DNA of 64,000 bases from Bog-532 sp963824545. Lineage in GTDB: Bacteria; Actinomycetota; Actinomycetes; Streptosporangiales; Streptosporangiaceae. Shown here in pieces: positions 35,896-44,142 of the stretch. The notes beneath the pieces are model-generated. The model had not been told where the DNA came from, made no database searches, and saw only the letters and a list, made by a program, of their open reading frames with translations. Position 1 is the stretch's first letter, and the number at the start of each line of letters is the position of its first letter. The position numbers and the translations under genes were made by a program. The stretch spans positions 62,001-126,000 of the forward strand of contig CAWGPP010000007.1 of NCBI GenBank assembly GCA_963824545.1. Reading direction: 5' to 3'.

Positions 35896-36558
35896 GTGAT
35901 CCTCGACCTCGTCCTCATCGCCGCGGCGGTGCTGTTCCTGGGCGTCTACGTGTCCTGGCGGGCCGGGCGGCTGGACCGGATGCACACCCGGCTGGAAGCG
36001 GCGCGCGCGGCCCTCGACGTGACCCTGGTCCGGCGCAGTTCGGTCGCGATGGAGCTGGCGTCCTCCGGTTTCCTCGACCCGGCGACCAGCCTGCTGCTGG
36101 CCGGCGCGGCGCACGACGCCCGTGGCGGCGACGCGGGCCCGGACGCGCTCCCCGGCGATCCGGCCGCCAACGGCGCGGCCCCTGACGGCGGCGCGGCCCG
36201 CCGCTCCGCCCCGGCGAGCGGTGACGAGCTGACCCGCAGTGAGCTGGCGCAGAGCGACCTGTCCCGGGCGCTGCGGGCCGCGTTCGCCCAGCCGGGCTTC
36301 CGGGCGTCGCTGACCGGCAAGGAGGGTGCGGACGAGTTGCTGGCCGAGGTCGAGGCGGCCGCGCACCAGGTCTTCGTGGCCCGGAAGTTCTACAACAATG
36401 CGGTCGCCGCGACCCGCGAGGCCCGCCGCAAGCCGCTGGTCCGGCTGCTCCGGCTGGCCGGCAACGCCGGGCTGCCGGAGTTCTTCGAGATGGACGACTC
36501 ACTCGTCGCCGAAGACGGGGACGGCGCCGGCGCCGACATGCAGCGCCTAGCCCAGTAG
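35896..36558 (+). CDS. LemA-like membrane-anchored protein
   Basis: The 220-residue protein has one N-terminal membrane helix (ILDLVLIAAAVLFLGVYV), then coiled-coil helices. The segment VFVARKFYNNAVAATREARR resembles the LemA family core. A Gly/Ala/Asp-rich insert (about residues 75-115) interrupts the helical part. The reading starts 9 bp after pimA, so it belongs to the PIM operon. Function in lipid or envelope metabolism is only suggested by position. Confidence 0.8.
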   Translation: MILDLVLIAAAVLFLGVYVSWRAGRLDRMHTRLEAARAALDVTLVRRSSVAMELASSGFLDPATSLLLAGAAHDARGGDAGPDALPGDPAANGAAPDGGAARRSAPASGDELTRSELAQSDLSRALRAAFAQPGFRASLTGKEGADELLAEVEAAAHQVFVARKFYNNAVAATREARRKPLVRLLRLAGNAGLPEFFEMDDSLVAEDGDGAGADMQRLAQ

Positions 36559-36671
36559 GCCCCTCGGCGTGAACCACCCACTGGCCAACCCCCCGGGGCG
36601 GCCTACCATGGAGGTAACCATCGTCAGCCGCGGCGGTACGGGGTACTTCCGCTGATCGAGTGAGGTTTTCC

Positions 36672-37634
36672 GTGTCCACCGTCAACTCCGCAGGCAGCCC
36701 GGCCCGCCCCGAGTCCCGTTCGGATGTTCATCGCCGGCCCGGCGACGCGGCGGCCGCCACCGGTACCGCGCGGGTCAAGCGGGGCATGGCGGAGATGCTC
36801 AAGGGCGGCGTGATCATGGACGTCGTCACGCCCGACCAGGCGAAGATCGCCGAGGACGCGGGCGCGGTCGCGGTCATGGCGCTGGAGCGGGTGCCCGCCG
36901 ACATCCGGGCCCAGGGCGGCGTGGCGCGGATGAGCGACCCCGACATGATCGACGGGATCATCGAGGCGGTCTCGATCCCGGTCATGGCCAAGTGCCGGAT
37001 TGGCCACTTCGCCGAGGCCCAGGTGCTGCAGGCGATCGGCGTCGACTACATCGACGAGTCCGAGGTACTGACCCCGGCCGACGAGGCGCACCACGTCGAC
37101 AAGTGGAAGTTCACCGTCCCGTTCGTGTGCGGCGCGACCAACCTGGGCGAGGCGCTGCGCCGGCTGGCCGAGGGCGCGGCGATGATCCGGTCCAAGGGTG
37201 AGGCCGGCACCGGCAACGTGGTCGAGGCGACCCGGCATATGCGGCAGATCCGCCGCGAGATCGCCCGCCTCGCCTCGCTGCCCGAGGAAGAGCTGTTCGG
37301 CGCGGCCAAGGACCTGCAGGCACCGTACGAGATCGTGACCGAGGTCGCGGCGGCAGGCCGGCTGCCCGTCGTGCTGTTCACCGCGGGTGGCATCGCCACC
37401 CCGGCCGACGCGGCGATGATGATGCAACTCGGCGCGGACGGCGTGTTCGTCGGCTCCGGCATCTTCAAGTCCGGCGACCCGGCCCGGCGCGCCGCGGCCA
37501 TCGTGAAGGCGACCACGTTCCACGACGACCCGGACGTGGTGGCCAAGGTGTCCCGCGGCCTGGGCGAGGCGATGGTCGGCATCAACCTGGACGACCTGCC
37601 CGACGGCCAGCACTACGCCGCCCGCGGCTGGTAG
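36672..37634 (+). CDS. pdxS: Pyridoxal 5'-phosphate synthase subunit PdxS
   Basis: PdxS builds pyridoxal phosphate from ribose 5-phosphate, glyceraldehyde 3-phosphate and ammonia supplied by PdxT. The barrel is complete: KGGVIMDVVTPDQAKIAEDA, the Schiff-base Lys in AKCRIGHFAEAQ, and FTAGGIATPADAAMMMQLGA and GSGIFKSGDP for phosphate binding. The N-terminus is longer than usual by about 20 residues. GTG at 36672 is preferred over GTG at 36660, since TGAGG lies 6 nt upstream. Confidence 0.96.
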   Translation: MSTVNSAGSPARPESRSDVHRRPGDAAAATGTARVKRGMAEMLKGGVIMDVVTPDQAKIAEDAGAVAVMALERVPADIRAQGGVARMSDPDMIDGIIEAVSIPVMAKCRIGHFAEAQVLQAIGVDYIDESEVLTPADEAHHVDKWKFTVPFVCGATNLGEALRRLAEGAAMIRSKGEAGTGNVVEATRHMRQIRREIARLASLPEEELFGAAKDLQAPYEIVTEVAAAGRLPVVLFTAGGIATPADAAMMMQLGADGVFVGSGIFKSGDPARRAAAIVKATTFHDDPDVVAKVSRGLGEAMVGINLDDLPDGQHYAARGW

Positions 37635-37740
37635 CCCAGCCCGGGAGAGCCCTCACGGGGAAGAACAGCTCCGGGGCCGACGTTATGACCTGAGATCCCC
37701 TGGCCGCCCGCGTGTCAGCCGTGCCCGAAGGATGCCCCTG

Positions 37741-38349
37741 GTGCCCGAGTTCCCCGCCTCGCCGCTCGTCGGCGTCCTGGCCCTGCAGGGCGACGTCCGC
37801 GAGCACGTCCGCGCGCTGGAACGGTCCGGGGCCCGCGCCGTCCCGGTGCGCCGGCCCGCGGAATTGGAAGCCGTGGACGGCCTGGTGATCCCGGGCGGGG
37901 AGTCCACCACCCTCTGGCGGCTGGCGGTCTCCTTCGACATGCTGGAACCGATGCGCAAGATGCTGTCCGCCGGCCTGCCGGCGTTCGGCTCCTGCGCGGG
38001 CATGATCATGCTGGCGGACCGCCTGGCGGGCGGGGTCGCCGGGCAGGAGACGTTCGGCGGGATCGACATGACGGTGCGGCGCAACGCGTTCGGGCGGCAG
38101 GTCGACTCCTTCGAGTCCGACATCCGGCTGACCGGCATCGGCGGCCCGCCGCTGCGGGCGGTCTTCATCCGCGCGCCGTGGGTCGAGCAGGCGGGCTCGC
38201 CGGTAGAGATCCTCGGCACGGACGAGCGCGCCGGTAGGATCGTCGCGGTCCGGCAGGGCCCCCTCCTGGCCACGTCGTTCCATCCGGAACTGACCCAGGA
38301 CACGCGGATCCACGAGCTTTTTATTGACATCGTGAAGGGAAAGACATGA
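37741..38349 (+). CDS. pdxT: Pyridoxal 5'-phosphate synthase glutaminase PdxT
   Basis: This glutamine amidotransferase supplies ammonia to PdxS. It has VGVLALQGDVREH at the N-terminus, LVIPGGESTT, the catalytic Cys in GSCAGMIMLAD and the His in ATSFHPELT. GTG at 37741 has AAGGA 8 nt upstream and gives 202 residues; ATG at 37732 would overlap that site. The stop overlaps the yebC start (ATGA). Confidence 0.95.
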   Translation: MPEFPASPLVGVLALQGDVREHVRALERSGARAVPVRRPAELEAVDGLVIPGGESTTLWRLAVSFDMLEPMRKMLSAGLPAFGSCAGMIMLADRLAGGVAGQETFGGIDMTVRRNAFGRQVDSFESDIRLTGIGGPPLRAVFIRAPWVEQAGSPVEILGTDERAGRIVAVRQGPLLATSFHPELTQDTRIHELFIDIVKGKT

Positions 38350-39098
38350 GCGGCCACTCCAAGTGGGCGACCACGAAGCACAAGAAGGCGGTGGTCGACG
38401 CCAAGCGCGGCAAGCTTTTCGCCAAGCTGATCAAGAACGTCGAAGTGGCGGCGCGGACCGGCGGCGGTGACCCCGCGGGCAACCCGACGCTGTACGACGC
38501 CATCCAGAAGGCGAAGAAGAGCTCGGTGCCGAACGACAACATCGACCGGGCCGTCCGCCGTGGCTCCGGGCAGGAAGCCGGCGGCGCCACCTACGAGAAC
38601 ATCACCTACGAGGGCTACGCCCCCGGCGGGGTCGCGGTCCTGGTCGAGTGCCTGACCGACAACCGGAACCGGGCCGCCTCGGACGTGCGCACCGCGTTCA
38701 GCCGTAACGGCGGCGCGATGGCCGACCCCGGCTCGGTGTCCTACCTGTTCAACCGGAAGGGTGTCGTTCTCGTCACCAAGGCGCCCGGCGTCACGGAAGA
38801 CGACATCGTGGGCGCGGTCCTCGACGCCGGGGCCGAGGAGGTCAACGACCTCGGCGACTCCTTCGAGGTGACCAGCGAGGCGACCGACGTGATCGGGGTG
38901 CGCAGCGCGCTGCAGGACGCCGGGATCGACTACGAGTCGGCCGACATCGCGTTCGTGCCGACCATGGAGGTCCCGGTCGACGAGGAGCAGGCCAAGCGCG
39001 TGTTCCGGGTCATCGACGCGCTCGAGGACTCCGACGACGTGCAGGACGTCTACGCCAACTACTCGGTCCCCGACGAGATCATGGAGAAGCTCGGCTGA
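38346..39098 (+). CDS. yebC: YebC/PmpR-family protein
   Basis: The 250-residue protein is full length, starting MSGHSKWATTKHKKAVVDAK, with AAVRRGSG-like and ENITYEGYAPGGVAVLVECL blocks of the family. YebC-type proteins have been described as DNA-binding regulators and as factors that help ribosomes through difficult sequences. It sits between pdxT and the ruvCAB region, as in many bacteria, and is translationally coupled to pdxT. Confidence 0.95.
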   Translation: MSGHSKWATTKHKKAVVDAKRGKLFAKLIKNVEVAARTGGGDPAGNPTLYDAIQKAKKSSVPNDNIDRAVRRGSGQEAGGATYENITYEGYAPGGVAVLVECLTDNRNRAASDVRTAFSRNGGAMADPGSVSYLFNRKGVVLVTKAPGVTEDDIVGAVLDAGAEEVNDLGDSFEVTSEATDVIGVRSALQDAGIDYESADIAFVPTMEVPVDEEQAKRVFRVIDALEDSDDVQDVYANYSVPDEIMEKLG

Positions 39099-39159
39099 GC
39101 CCTCTCCGGCGCGGACCTGGGTGACCTCCGGTCCGCGCTGAGCCGTAGCGTGTCCTTTT

Positions 39160-40428
39160 GTGACATCGCACCTGACCGCGCGGGGTAGCGCGGAGATCCG
39201 CGAGGTGGCCCCCGGCGACGACCTCGACGCGCTGTTCGACCTCTCCCGGCGGGCGTTCGGCCCGCCGCCGCCCGGGCCGCCGGAGCCGGCCGTTCACCTC
39301 GCCGCCCGGCGGGCCCAGCTCGACGCCGCGATAAACGAGCGCCGGATCCTGGGGGCCTTCCAGGACGGTCAGCTGGTCGCCTCCGCCCGGTACTACGACA
39401 TGCGCCAGTGGTGGTATGGCCGGTCCATGCCGATGGCCGGCGTCGCCTCCGTCATGGTCGCGCCCGAGCACCGCGGCCAGGGACTCGGCCGTTCCCTGAT
39501 GACCGTGCTGCTGGACGCGATCGCCGGGCGCGGCTACCCGGTGTCCGTGCTGTATCCGGCCACCACGCCGATCTACCGGTCGCTGGGCTGGGAGCTGGCG
39601 GGCGGTCACCACCACGCGGTTATCCCCGCGCGCACGCTGCACGCCTTCCTCCCCGCCGACGTGACCAGCGGGCCGGCCGTGCTGCCCGGCGACGAGCGCG
39701 CCGCCGCCGAACGGCAGCCGGACGTGCGGCGCGCGGGCCCGGACGACGCGGGCGAGGTGCTCGCGGTGATCGGCCGGGTGCACGAACACGCCCGTGCCTG
39801 CGGGCCGAACACGCGGGACGCCGGCCTCGTGGCCCGCTGGCTGGCCGATCCCGATCTGTTTGCCTACCTGGCCGCGGACGGGTTTCTCGCTTACCGCTGG
39901 CACCGGGGCCACGGCGAGATCCTGGTCGAGCAGGCGATCGCCGCCTCCGACCGGACTACCCGCGCGCTGTGGTCGATCGTCGCGTCGCACTCCTCGATCG
40001 CCACCGCCGTCCGCGCCCACATCGGCCCGGCGGACCCGCTGTTCTGGCTGACCCGGGAGCCGGACGCCCAGCTGACCGACCGTGAGCTGTGGATGCTGCG
40101 CGTGGTGGACGCGCCCGCCGCGATTGCCGCGCGCGGTTTTCCCGCCTCGGCGCAGCTGGCCGTGCCGCTCTGGATTGAGGACGACGCCCTCGGCGGCAAT
40201 GCCGGGCTGTGGGAGCTTACGGTGACCGGCGGCCGGGGCGCCCTGGTGCACAGCCCGGAGGCGGCCCAGCCGCTGACCATCGGCGCCCGCGGGCTCGCGG
40301 CGCTGTACGCGGGCACCCCGATGGCCACACTGCGGCTGGCCGGCCTGGCGGCGGGCGGCAACCCGGTCGCCGACAGCGAGCTCGATGGCGCCTTCGGCGC
40401 GTCCGCGTTCATGCTGGATTCTTTTTAA
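39160..40428 (+). CDS. Eis-like GNAT N-acetyltransferase
   Basis: The 422-residue protein matches the three-part Eis layout: an N-terminal GNAT domain with the acetyl-CoA site VASVMVAPEHRGQGLGRSLM, a second GNAT-like domain and a C-terminal sterol-carrier-like domain (LAALYAGTPMATLRLAGLAA). It ends with a carboxyl Phe (MLDSF), like the catalytic C-terminus of Eis enzymes. Eis proteins acetylate aminoglycosides or other amines; the substrate here is unknown. GTG at 39160 follows a TAGCGT box (39146-39151) by 8 nt, implying a leaderless mRNA. Confidence 0.88.
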   Translation: MTSHLTARGSAEIREVAPGDDLDALFDLSRRAFGPPPPGPPEPAVHLAARRAQLDAAINERRILGAFQDGQLVASARYYDMRQWWYGRSMPMAGVASVMVAPEHRGQGLGRSLMTVLLDAIAGRGYPVSVLYPATTPIYRSLGWELAGGHHHAVIPARTLHAFLPADVTSGPAVLPGDERAAAERQPDVRRAGPDDAGEVLAVIGRVHEHARACGPNTRDAGLVARWLADPDLFAYLAADGFLAYRWHRGHGEILVEQAIAASDRTTRALWSIVASHSSIATAVRAHIGPADPLFWLTREPDAQLTDRELWMLRVVDAPAAIAARGFPASAQLAVPLWIEDDALGGNAGLWELTVTGGRGALVHSPEAAQPLTIGARGLAALYAGTPMATLRLAGLAAGGNPVADSELDGAFGASAFMLDSF

Positions 40429-40499
40429 CGGGCGCTCCGGCTCTCCGACACGCCGCCGGAGTGCGCGACGCGGCCGGCCCGCAGACGGTAAGTTCGGAG

Positions 40500-40515
40500 C
40501 CGAACATCTGTTCGG
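40500..40515. promoter_or_regulatory. LexA (SOS) box before ruvCAB
   Basis: CCGAACATCTGTTCGG contains the actinobacterial SOS motif GAAC-N4-GTTC with perfect symmetry. It lies 23 bp before the ruvC start, overlapping the likely promoter. RuvCAB repression by LexA fits known SOS regulons. Confidence 0.88.
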
Positions 40516-40538
40516 CCAAGACATACGCTGGGGAGATC

Positions 40539-41114
40539 ATGGCGCTGACGCATGCCGCGCGCCCCCGGCGCGTCCTGGGCGTCGACCCCGGCCTGACCCG
40601 CTGCGGCCTGGGCGTCGTCGAGGGGACTCCCGGCCGGGCGCTCAGCCTGGTGGCGGTCGGGGTGGCCCGGACGCCGCCGGATGATGACGTGGGCGCGCGG
40701 CTGCTCGCGCTGGAGGAGCAGGTCGAGATCTGGCTGACCGCGCACCAGCCGGACGCGGTGGCCGTGGAACGGGTGTTCAGCCAGCGCAACGTGCGTACGG
40801 TGATGGGGACCGCGCAGGCGGGCGCGGTGGCCATCGTGTGCGCCGCGCGCCGCGGCCTGCCCGTCGCGCTGCACACGCCGAGCGAGGTCAAGGCGGCCAT
40901 CTCGGGCAACGGCCGGGCGGACAAGGACCAGGTGACGGCCATGGTCGTGCGGCTGCTGCGGCTCGACGCGCCGCCCCGGCCCGCGGACGCCGCGGATGCC
41001 CTGGCGCTGGCGATCTGCCACCTGTGGCGGGGTGGCGCCCGGTCCCGGCTGGAGGCCGCCGCGGCGAGCGCGGCACGCGCTCGGCCGGAAACGAATCTCC
41101 GGAGGCAGCAGTGA
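40539..41114 (+). CDS. ruvC: Holliday junction resolvase RuvC
   Basis: RuvC nicks Holliday junctions. The 191-residue protein shows the acidic site GVDPGLTRCGLGVVEG, VAVERVFSQRNVRTVMGTAQ, and the C-terminal DAADALALAICH. ATG at 40539 has GGGGAG 3-4 nt upstream and is right behind the LexA box; the open frame extending to 40209 runs through that operator and is not real. The stop overlaps the ruvA start by four bases (GTGA). Confidence 0.96.
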   Translation: MALTHAARPRRVLGVDPGLTRCGLGVVEGTPGRALSLVAVGVARTPPDDDVGARLLALEEQVEIWLTAHQPDAVAVERVFSQRNVRTVMGTAQAGAVAIVCAARRGLPVALHTPSEVKAAISGNGRADKDQVTAMVVRLLRLDAPPRPADAADALALAICHLWRGGARSRLEAAAASAARARPETNLRRQQ

Positions 41115-41761
41115 TATCGCATCTGCGTGGCACGGTCAGCGGCGTCGCCCCGGACGGCGCGGTGATCGAGGTGGGCGGGGTCGGGCTGAGCGTCCAGTGC
41201 ACCCCGGGGACGCTCGCCACCCTGCGGCCTGGGGAGGCGGCCCGCGTGGCGACGTGCCTGGTCGTGCGGGAGGATTCGCTCACCCTGTACGGCTTCACCA
41301 GCGATGACGAGCGGAACGTGTTCGAGCTTGTGCAGACCGCCACCGGCGTGGGCCCCCGGCTGGCGCTGGCTATGCTCGCCGTGCACAGCCCGGACGCGCT
41401 GCGCCGAGCCGTCTCGACCGGGGACCTCAACGCGCTGACGCTGGTCCCCGGGATCGGCAAGAAGGGCGCGCAGCGCATCGTGCTGGAGCTGAAGGACCGG
41501 CTCGGGGCCCCGGGCGACGTGCCGATGGACGGGTCCGCCGGCGCTGGCCTGCCCGGCGGGGGGCGCGCGGTCCCGGCCCTCCCGTCCTGGCGCGAGCAGG
41601 CCCAGTCCGGCCTGGTCAACCTGGGCTGGCCGGCCCGCGACGCCGAGCAGGCGGTGAACGCGGTCGCCGCCGATCTGGCCACTGTGGACGGGGTGGCGCC
41701 GGAAACGGCGGACGTCGCGGCCGTGCTGCGCGCCGCCATGAAGAAGCTGAGCCGCCAGTGA
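41111..41761 (+). CDS. ruvA: Holliday junction helicase subunit RuvA
   Basis: RuvA binds four-way junctions and loads RuvB. The 216-residue protein has the N-terminal OB domain (MISHLRGTVSGVAPDGAVIE), the helix-hairpin-helix region VGPRLALAMLAVHSPDALRR with VPGIGKKGAQRIVLELKDRL, and a C-terminal RuvB-contacting domain. GTG at 41111 has GGAGG 6 nt upstream. It overlaps both neighbours by four bases. Confidence 0.96.
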   Translation: MISHLRGTVSGVAPDGAVIEVGGVGLSVQCTPGTLATLRPGEAARVATCLVVREDSLTLYGFTSDDERNVFELVQTATGVGPRLALAMLAVHSPDALRRAVSTGDLNALTLVPGIGKKGAQRIVLELKDRLGAPGDVPMDGSAGAGLPGGGRAVPALPSWREQAQSGLVNLGWPARDAEQAVNAVAADLATVDGVAPETADVAAVLRAAMKKLSRQ

Positions 41762-42903
41762 CGCGGCGGACGGATGAGGACGAGCTGGCGGCGCGCGAGG
41801 CCGAGGCGCTCGACCGGGCACGTTCCGCCGATTCGGGTTCCGCCGTTCCGGACCGCCGGGGTGACGCGGACGACCGGCGGGTCGTGTCGCCGCTGGCTGA
41901 CGCCGACGACCGCGCCATCGAGACCGCGCTGCGGCCTAAGCGGCTGGCCGATTTCGTCGGCCAGCAGCGGGTCCGCGACCAGCTTTCCCTGGTCCTGGAG
42001 AGCGCCCTGCGCCGCGGCCACCCGCCGGATCACGTGCTGCTGTCCGGGCCGCCCGGGCTGGGCAAGACCACGATCGCCATGATCATCGCGGCCGAGCTGG
42101 GCATGCCGCTGCGGATCACCAGCGGGCCCGCCATCGAGCGGTCCGGTGACCTGGCCGCGGTGCTGTCCACGCTGTCCGAGGGCGAGGTCGTCTTCATCGA
42201 CGAGATCCACCGGCTCGCGCGGCCCGCCGAGGAAATGCTCTACCTGGCCATGGAGGACTTCCGCGTCGACGTGGTGGTCGGCAAGGGCCCCGGCGCGACC
42301 GCGATCCCACTCGACATCGCGCCGTTCACACTGGTCGGCGCCACCACCCGGTCCGGGCTGCTGCCCGCGCCGCTGCGTGACCGGTTCGGCTTCACCGCGC
42401 ACATGGACTTCTACCAGCCCGCGGAGCTGGAGGTCATCATCCGCCGGTCGGCCGGGCTGCTCGGCGTCACGTTGCGCGACGACGGCGCGGCCGAGCTGGC
42501 CGGGCGCTGCCGCGGTACGCCGCGGATCGCCAACCGGCTGCTCCGCCGGGTCCGTGACTACGCCGAGGTACGCGGCGACGGGGTGGTGAACCGCGCGGCG
42601 GCCCGCGCCGCGCTTGACCTGTACGAGGTCGACGAGGAAGGCCTGGACCGGCTCGACCGCGCCGTGCTCGAAGCGCTGATCCACCGGTACGGCGGCGGAC
42701 CGGTCGGGCTGTCCACCCTGGCCGTCCTGGTGGGAGAGGAGGCCGAGACCGTCGAGGTGGTGGCGGAGCCGTTCCTGGTCCGCCGTGGCCTGCTGGCCCG
42801 GACCCCGCGCGGCCGGGTCGCCACTCCGGCCGCCTGGCAGCACCTCGGCCTCACCCCCCCCGACAGCACCCCCGCCCCCGGAACCCCCACCCTCTTCGAC
42901 TAA
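41758..42903 (+). CDS. ruvB: Holliday junction helicase subunit RuvB
   Basis: RuvB is the AAA+ motor for branch migration. The 381-residue protein contains DFVGQQRVRDQLSLVLESAL, Walker A SGPPGLGKTTIA, Walker B VVFIDEIHRL, sensor LVGATTRSGLLPAPLRDRFG and the C-terminal winged helix. The N-terminus is longer than usual by about 40 charged residues. It ends the SOS operon. Confidence 0.97.
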   Translation: MTRRTDEDELAAREAEALDRARSADSGSAVPDRRGDADDRRVVSPLADADDRAIETALRPKRLADFVGQQRVRDQLSLVLESALRRGHPPDHVLLSGPPGLGKTTIAMIIAAELGMPLRITSGPAIERSGDLAAVLSTLSEGEVVFIDEIHRLARPAEEMLYLAMEDFRVDVVVGKGPGATAIPLDIAPFTLVGATTRSGLLPAPLRDRFGFTAHMDFYQPAELEVIIRRSAGLLGVTLRDDGAAELAGRCRGTPRIANRLLRRVRDYAEVRGDGVVNRAAARAALDLYEVDEEGLDRLDRAVLEALIHRYGGGPVGLSTLAVLVGEEAETVEVVAEPFLVRRGLLARTPRGRVATPAAWQHLGLTPPDSTPAPGTPTLFD

Positions 42904-42956
42904 CCCACGTTTCGACTTCCCACCCAGTTTCAGAAGCCACGCCTCCGCCCGCCCCT

Positions 42957-43018
42957 ACCTACCGGCAGACTTTGCGGCAGCATTTGCCCGGCGGCCCCCC
43001 CCAAAACTCTGCCCATAA
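42957..43018. terminator. Hairpin after ruvB, second copy of dispersed repeat
   Basis: GGCAGACTTTG (42964-42974) can pair with CAAAACTCTGCC (43002-43013). The 18-nt core CCCAAAACTCTGCCCATA equals 30692-30709. The flanks (ggcag-a/t-at-t/c-tgccc) are related too. Confidence 0.65.
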
Positions 43019-43035
43019 CGCCGGAAAACGCTAAA

Positions 43036-43337
43036 TCGCCTACGGCGGGGCGCTCGTTACCGGCCCAGCGATCCCGGCCGTCAGGCCGGGTGAGCGGCCG
43101 GTGCTGTCGGCGGGCAACCACGACGGGTTACGGCGAGGCGCTCGTTACCGGCCCAGCGATCCCGGCCGTCAGGCCGGGTGAGCGGCCGGTGTGTCGCGAA
43201 GTACCACCGCGCGGGCGCGGAGCGCAGCGGGGGGTCCGGGGGGTCGCCCCCCCGGGTCAGCGCTGTCGGCGAAGTACCACCGCGCGGGCGCGGAGCGCAG
43301 CGGGGGGTCCGGGGGGTCGCCCCCCGGGTCAGCACAG
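43036..43337. repeat. Composite extragenic repeat, order A-A-B-B
   Basis: Unit A (GGCGCTCGTTACCGGCC..., about 88-bp period) occurs at 43041 and 43128. Unit B (GCGGAGCGCAGCGGGGGG..., 73-bp period) occurs at 43193 and 43265. A contains a nested hairpin and B ends in a GC-only hairpin (CCGGGGGG-TCG-CCCCCCGG). The same modules recur at 58593-58803. It fills most of the 614-bp gap between ruvB and yajC; no gene is present, and the last 180 bp carry the yajC promoter. Confidence 0.9.
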
Positions 43338-43517
43338 AACAAGGTCACGATCACAGCGCAGACACCGTAGCCTGTTGGTGCGTGGTCAATGGATCGCTAC
43401 ACTGCGGCAGTTGGCCACTGGCCGCCGCCCGCGCGGAACCGGGTCTGATTGCCCTGGTCCCTGTGCGGGCTTGCGCTGGCCAGCCCCGCAGAAACCAATC
43501 GGAAAGGTGCCCCGCAC

Positions 43518-44066
43518 ATGGGGAACGAAATCGCTGCAGCCGCGGCGGCTACGAGTTCCAGCGGCAGTTCCACGTTTCTTATCCTGATCGTCGTCTTCAT
43601 CGGCCTGATCTACTTCATGGCCATCCGCCCGGGCCGTAACCGCCAGAAGCGCGTGCAGCAGCAACAGAACAACGTCCTGCCGGGCGCGCGGGTGCGCACC
43701 ACGGCGGGCATGTACGCCACGGTGGTGGCCGTCGACGGTGATGACGTGGTGCTTGAGGTCTCGCCGGATGTCGAGGTCCGCTACATGAAGCGCGCGATCA
43801 TGGAAGTGCTCAGCCCGGGTGACGAGGTGCCGGCCGAAGACGAGGCCGGGATCGACGGGGCCGAGGCGGAGTACGAGGACGACACGGCGCACGAAGACGA
43901 CACTGTGCACGAGACCGAGCCGGACCTGCGCGCCCCGGCCGGCCAATACGGCGACAACCTGGTCATCAACGGCCAGCGTGACGCGGCCGGGAACGGCACC
44001 GCCGCGCCGTCCGTTAACGGCGAGCACAGCGAAACCAAGCCGGAGAGCGCCACCACCAAGGAATGA
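43518..44066 (+). CDS. yajC: Preprotein translocase subunit YajC
   Basis: This small membrane partner of SecDF has 182 residues. One N-terminal helix (STFLILIVVFIGLIYFMAIR) is followed by the family core RPGRNRQKRVQQQQNNVLPG and ARVRTTAGMYATVVAVDGDD. The acidic C-terminal tail is long for the family. ATG at 43518 is preferred, since a GGAAAGG site is 8-9 nt upstream and the protein then begins just before the helix. It starts the yajC-secD-secF operon. Confidence 0.93.
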   Translation: MGNEIAAAAAATSSSGSSTFLILIVVFIGLIYFMAIRPGRNRQKRVQQQQNNVLPGARVRTTAGMYATVVAVDGDDVVLEVSPDVEVRYMKRAIMEVLSPGDEVPAEDEAGIDGAEAEYEDDTAHEDDTVHETEPDLRAPAGQYGDNLVINGQRDAAGNGTAAPSVNGEHSETKPESATTKE

Positions 44067-44142
44067 CCGCACCGCACCGCGGTTCCGGCCGCGGCGGCAC
44101 CGCGCTGGCTTCGCAGGAACTGATTGAAGGACGACAGGACAA

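Noticed and set aside
40209..40538. Longer N-terminus for RuvC
   Set aside because: The extension overlaps the Eis-like gene and contains the LexA box and promoter; the RuvC fold starts right after ATG 40539.
43193..43337. Remnant of an insertion sequence in the B repeats
   Set aside because: No transposase sequence, no inverted ends and no target duplication; the modular tandem order fits an extragenic repeat better.
43178..43639. Open frame running through the A/B repeat into yajC
   Set aside because: It consists of repeat DNA translated in frame; yajC has its own start at 43518 with a ribosome site.
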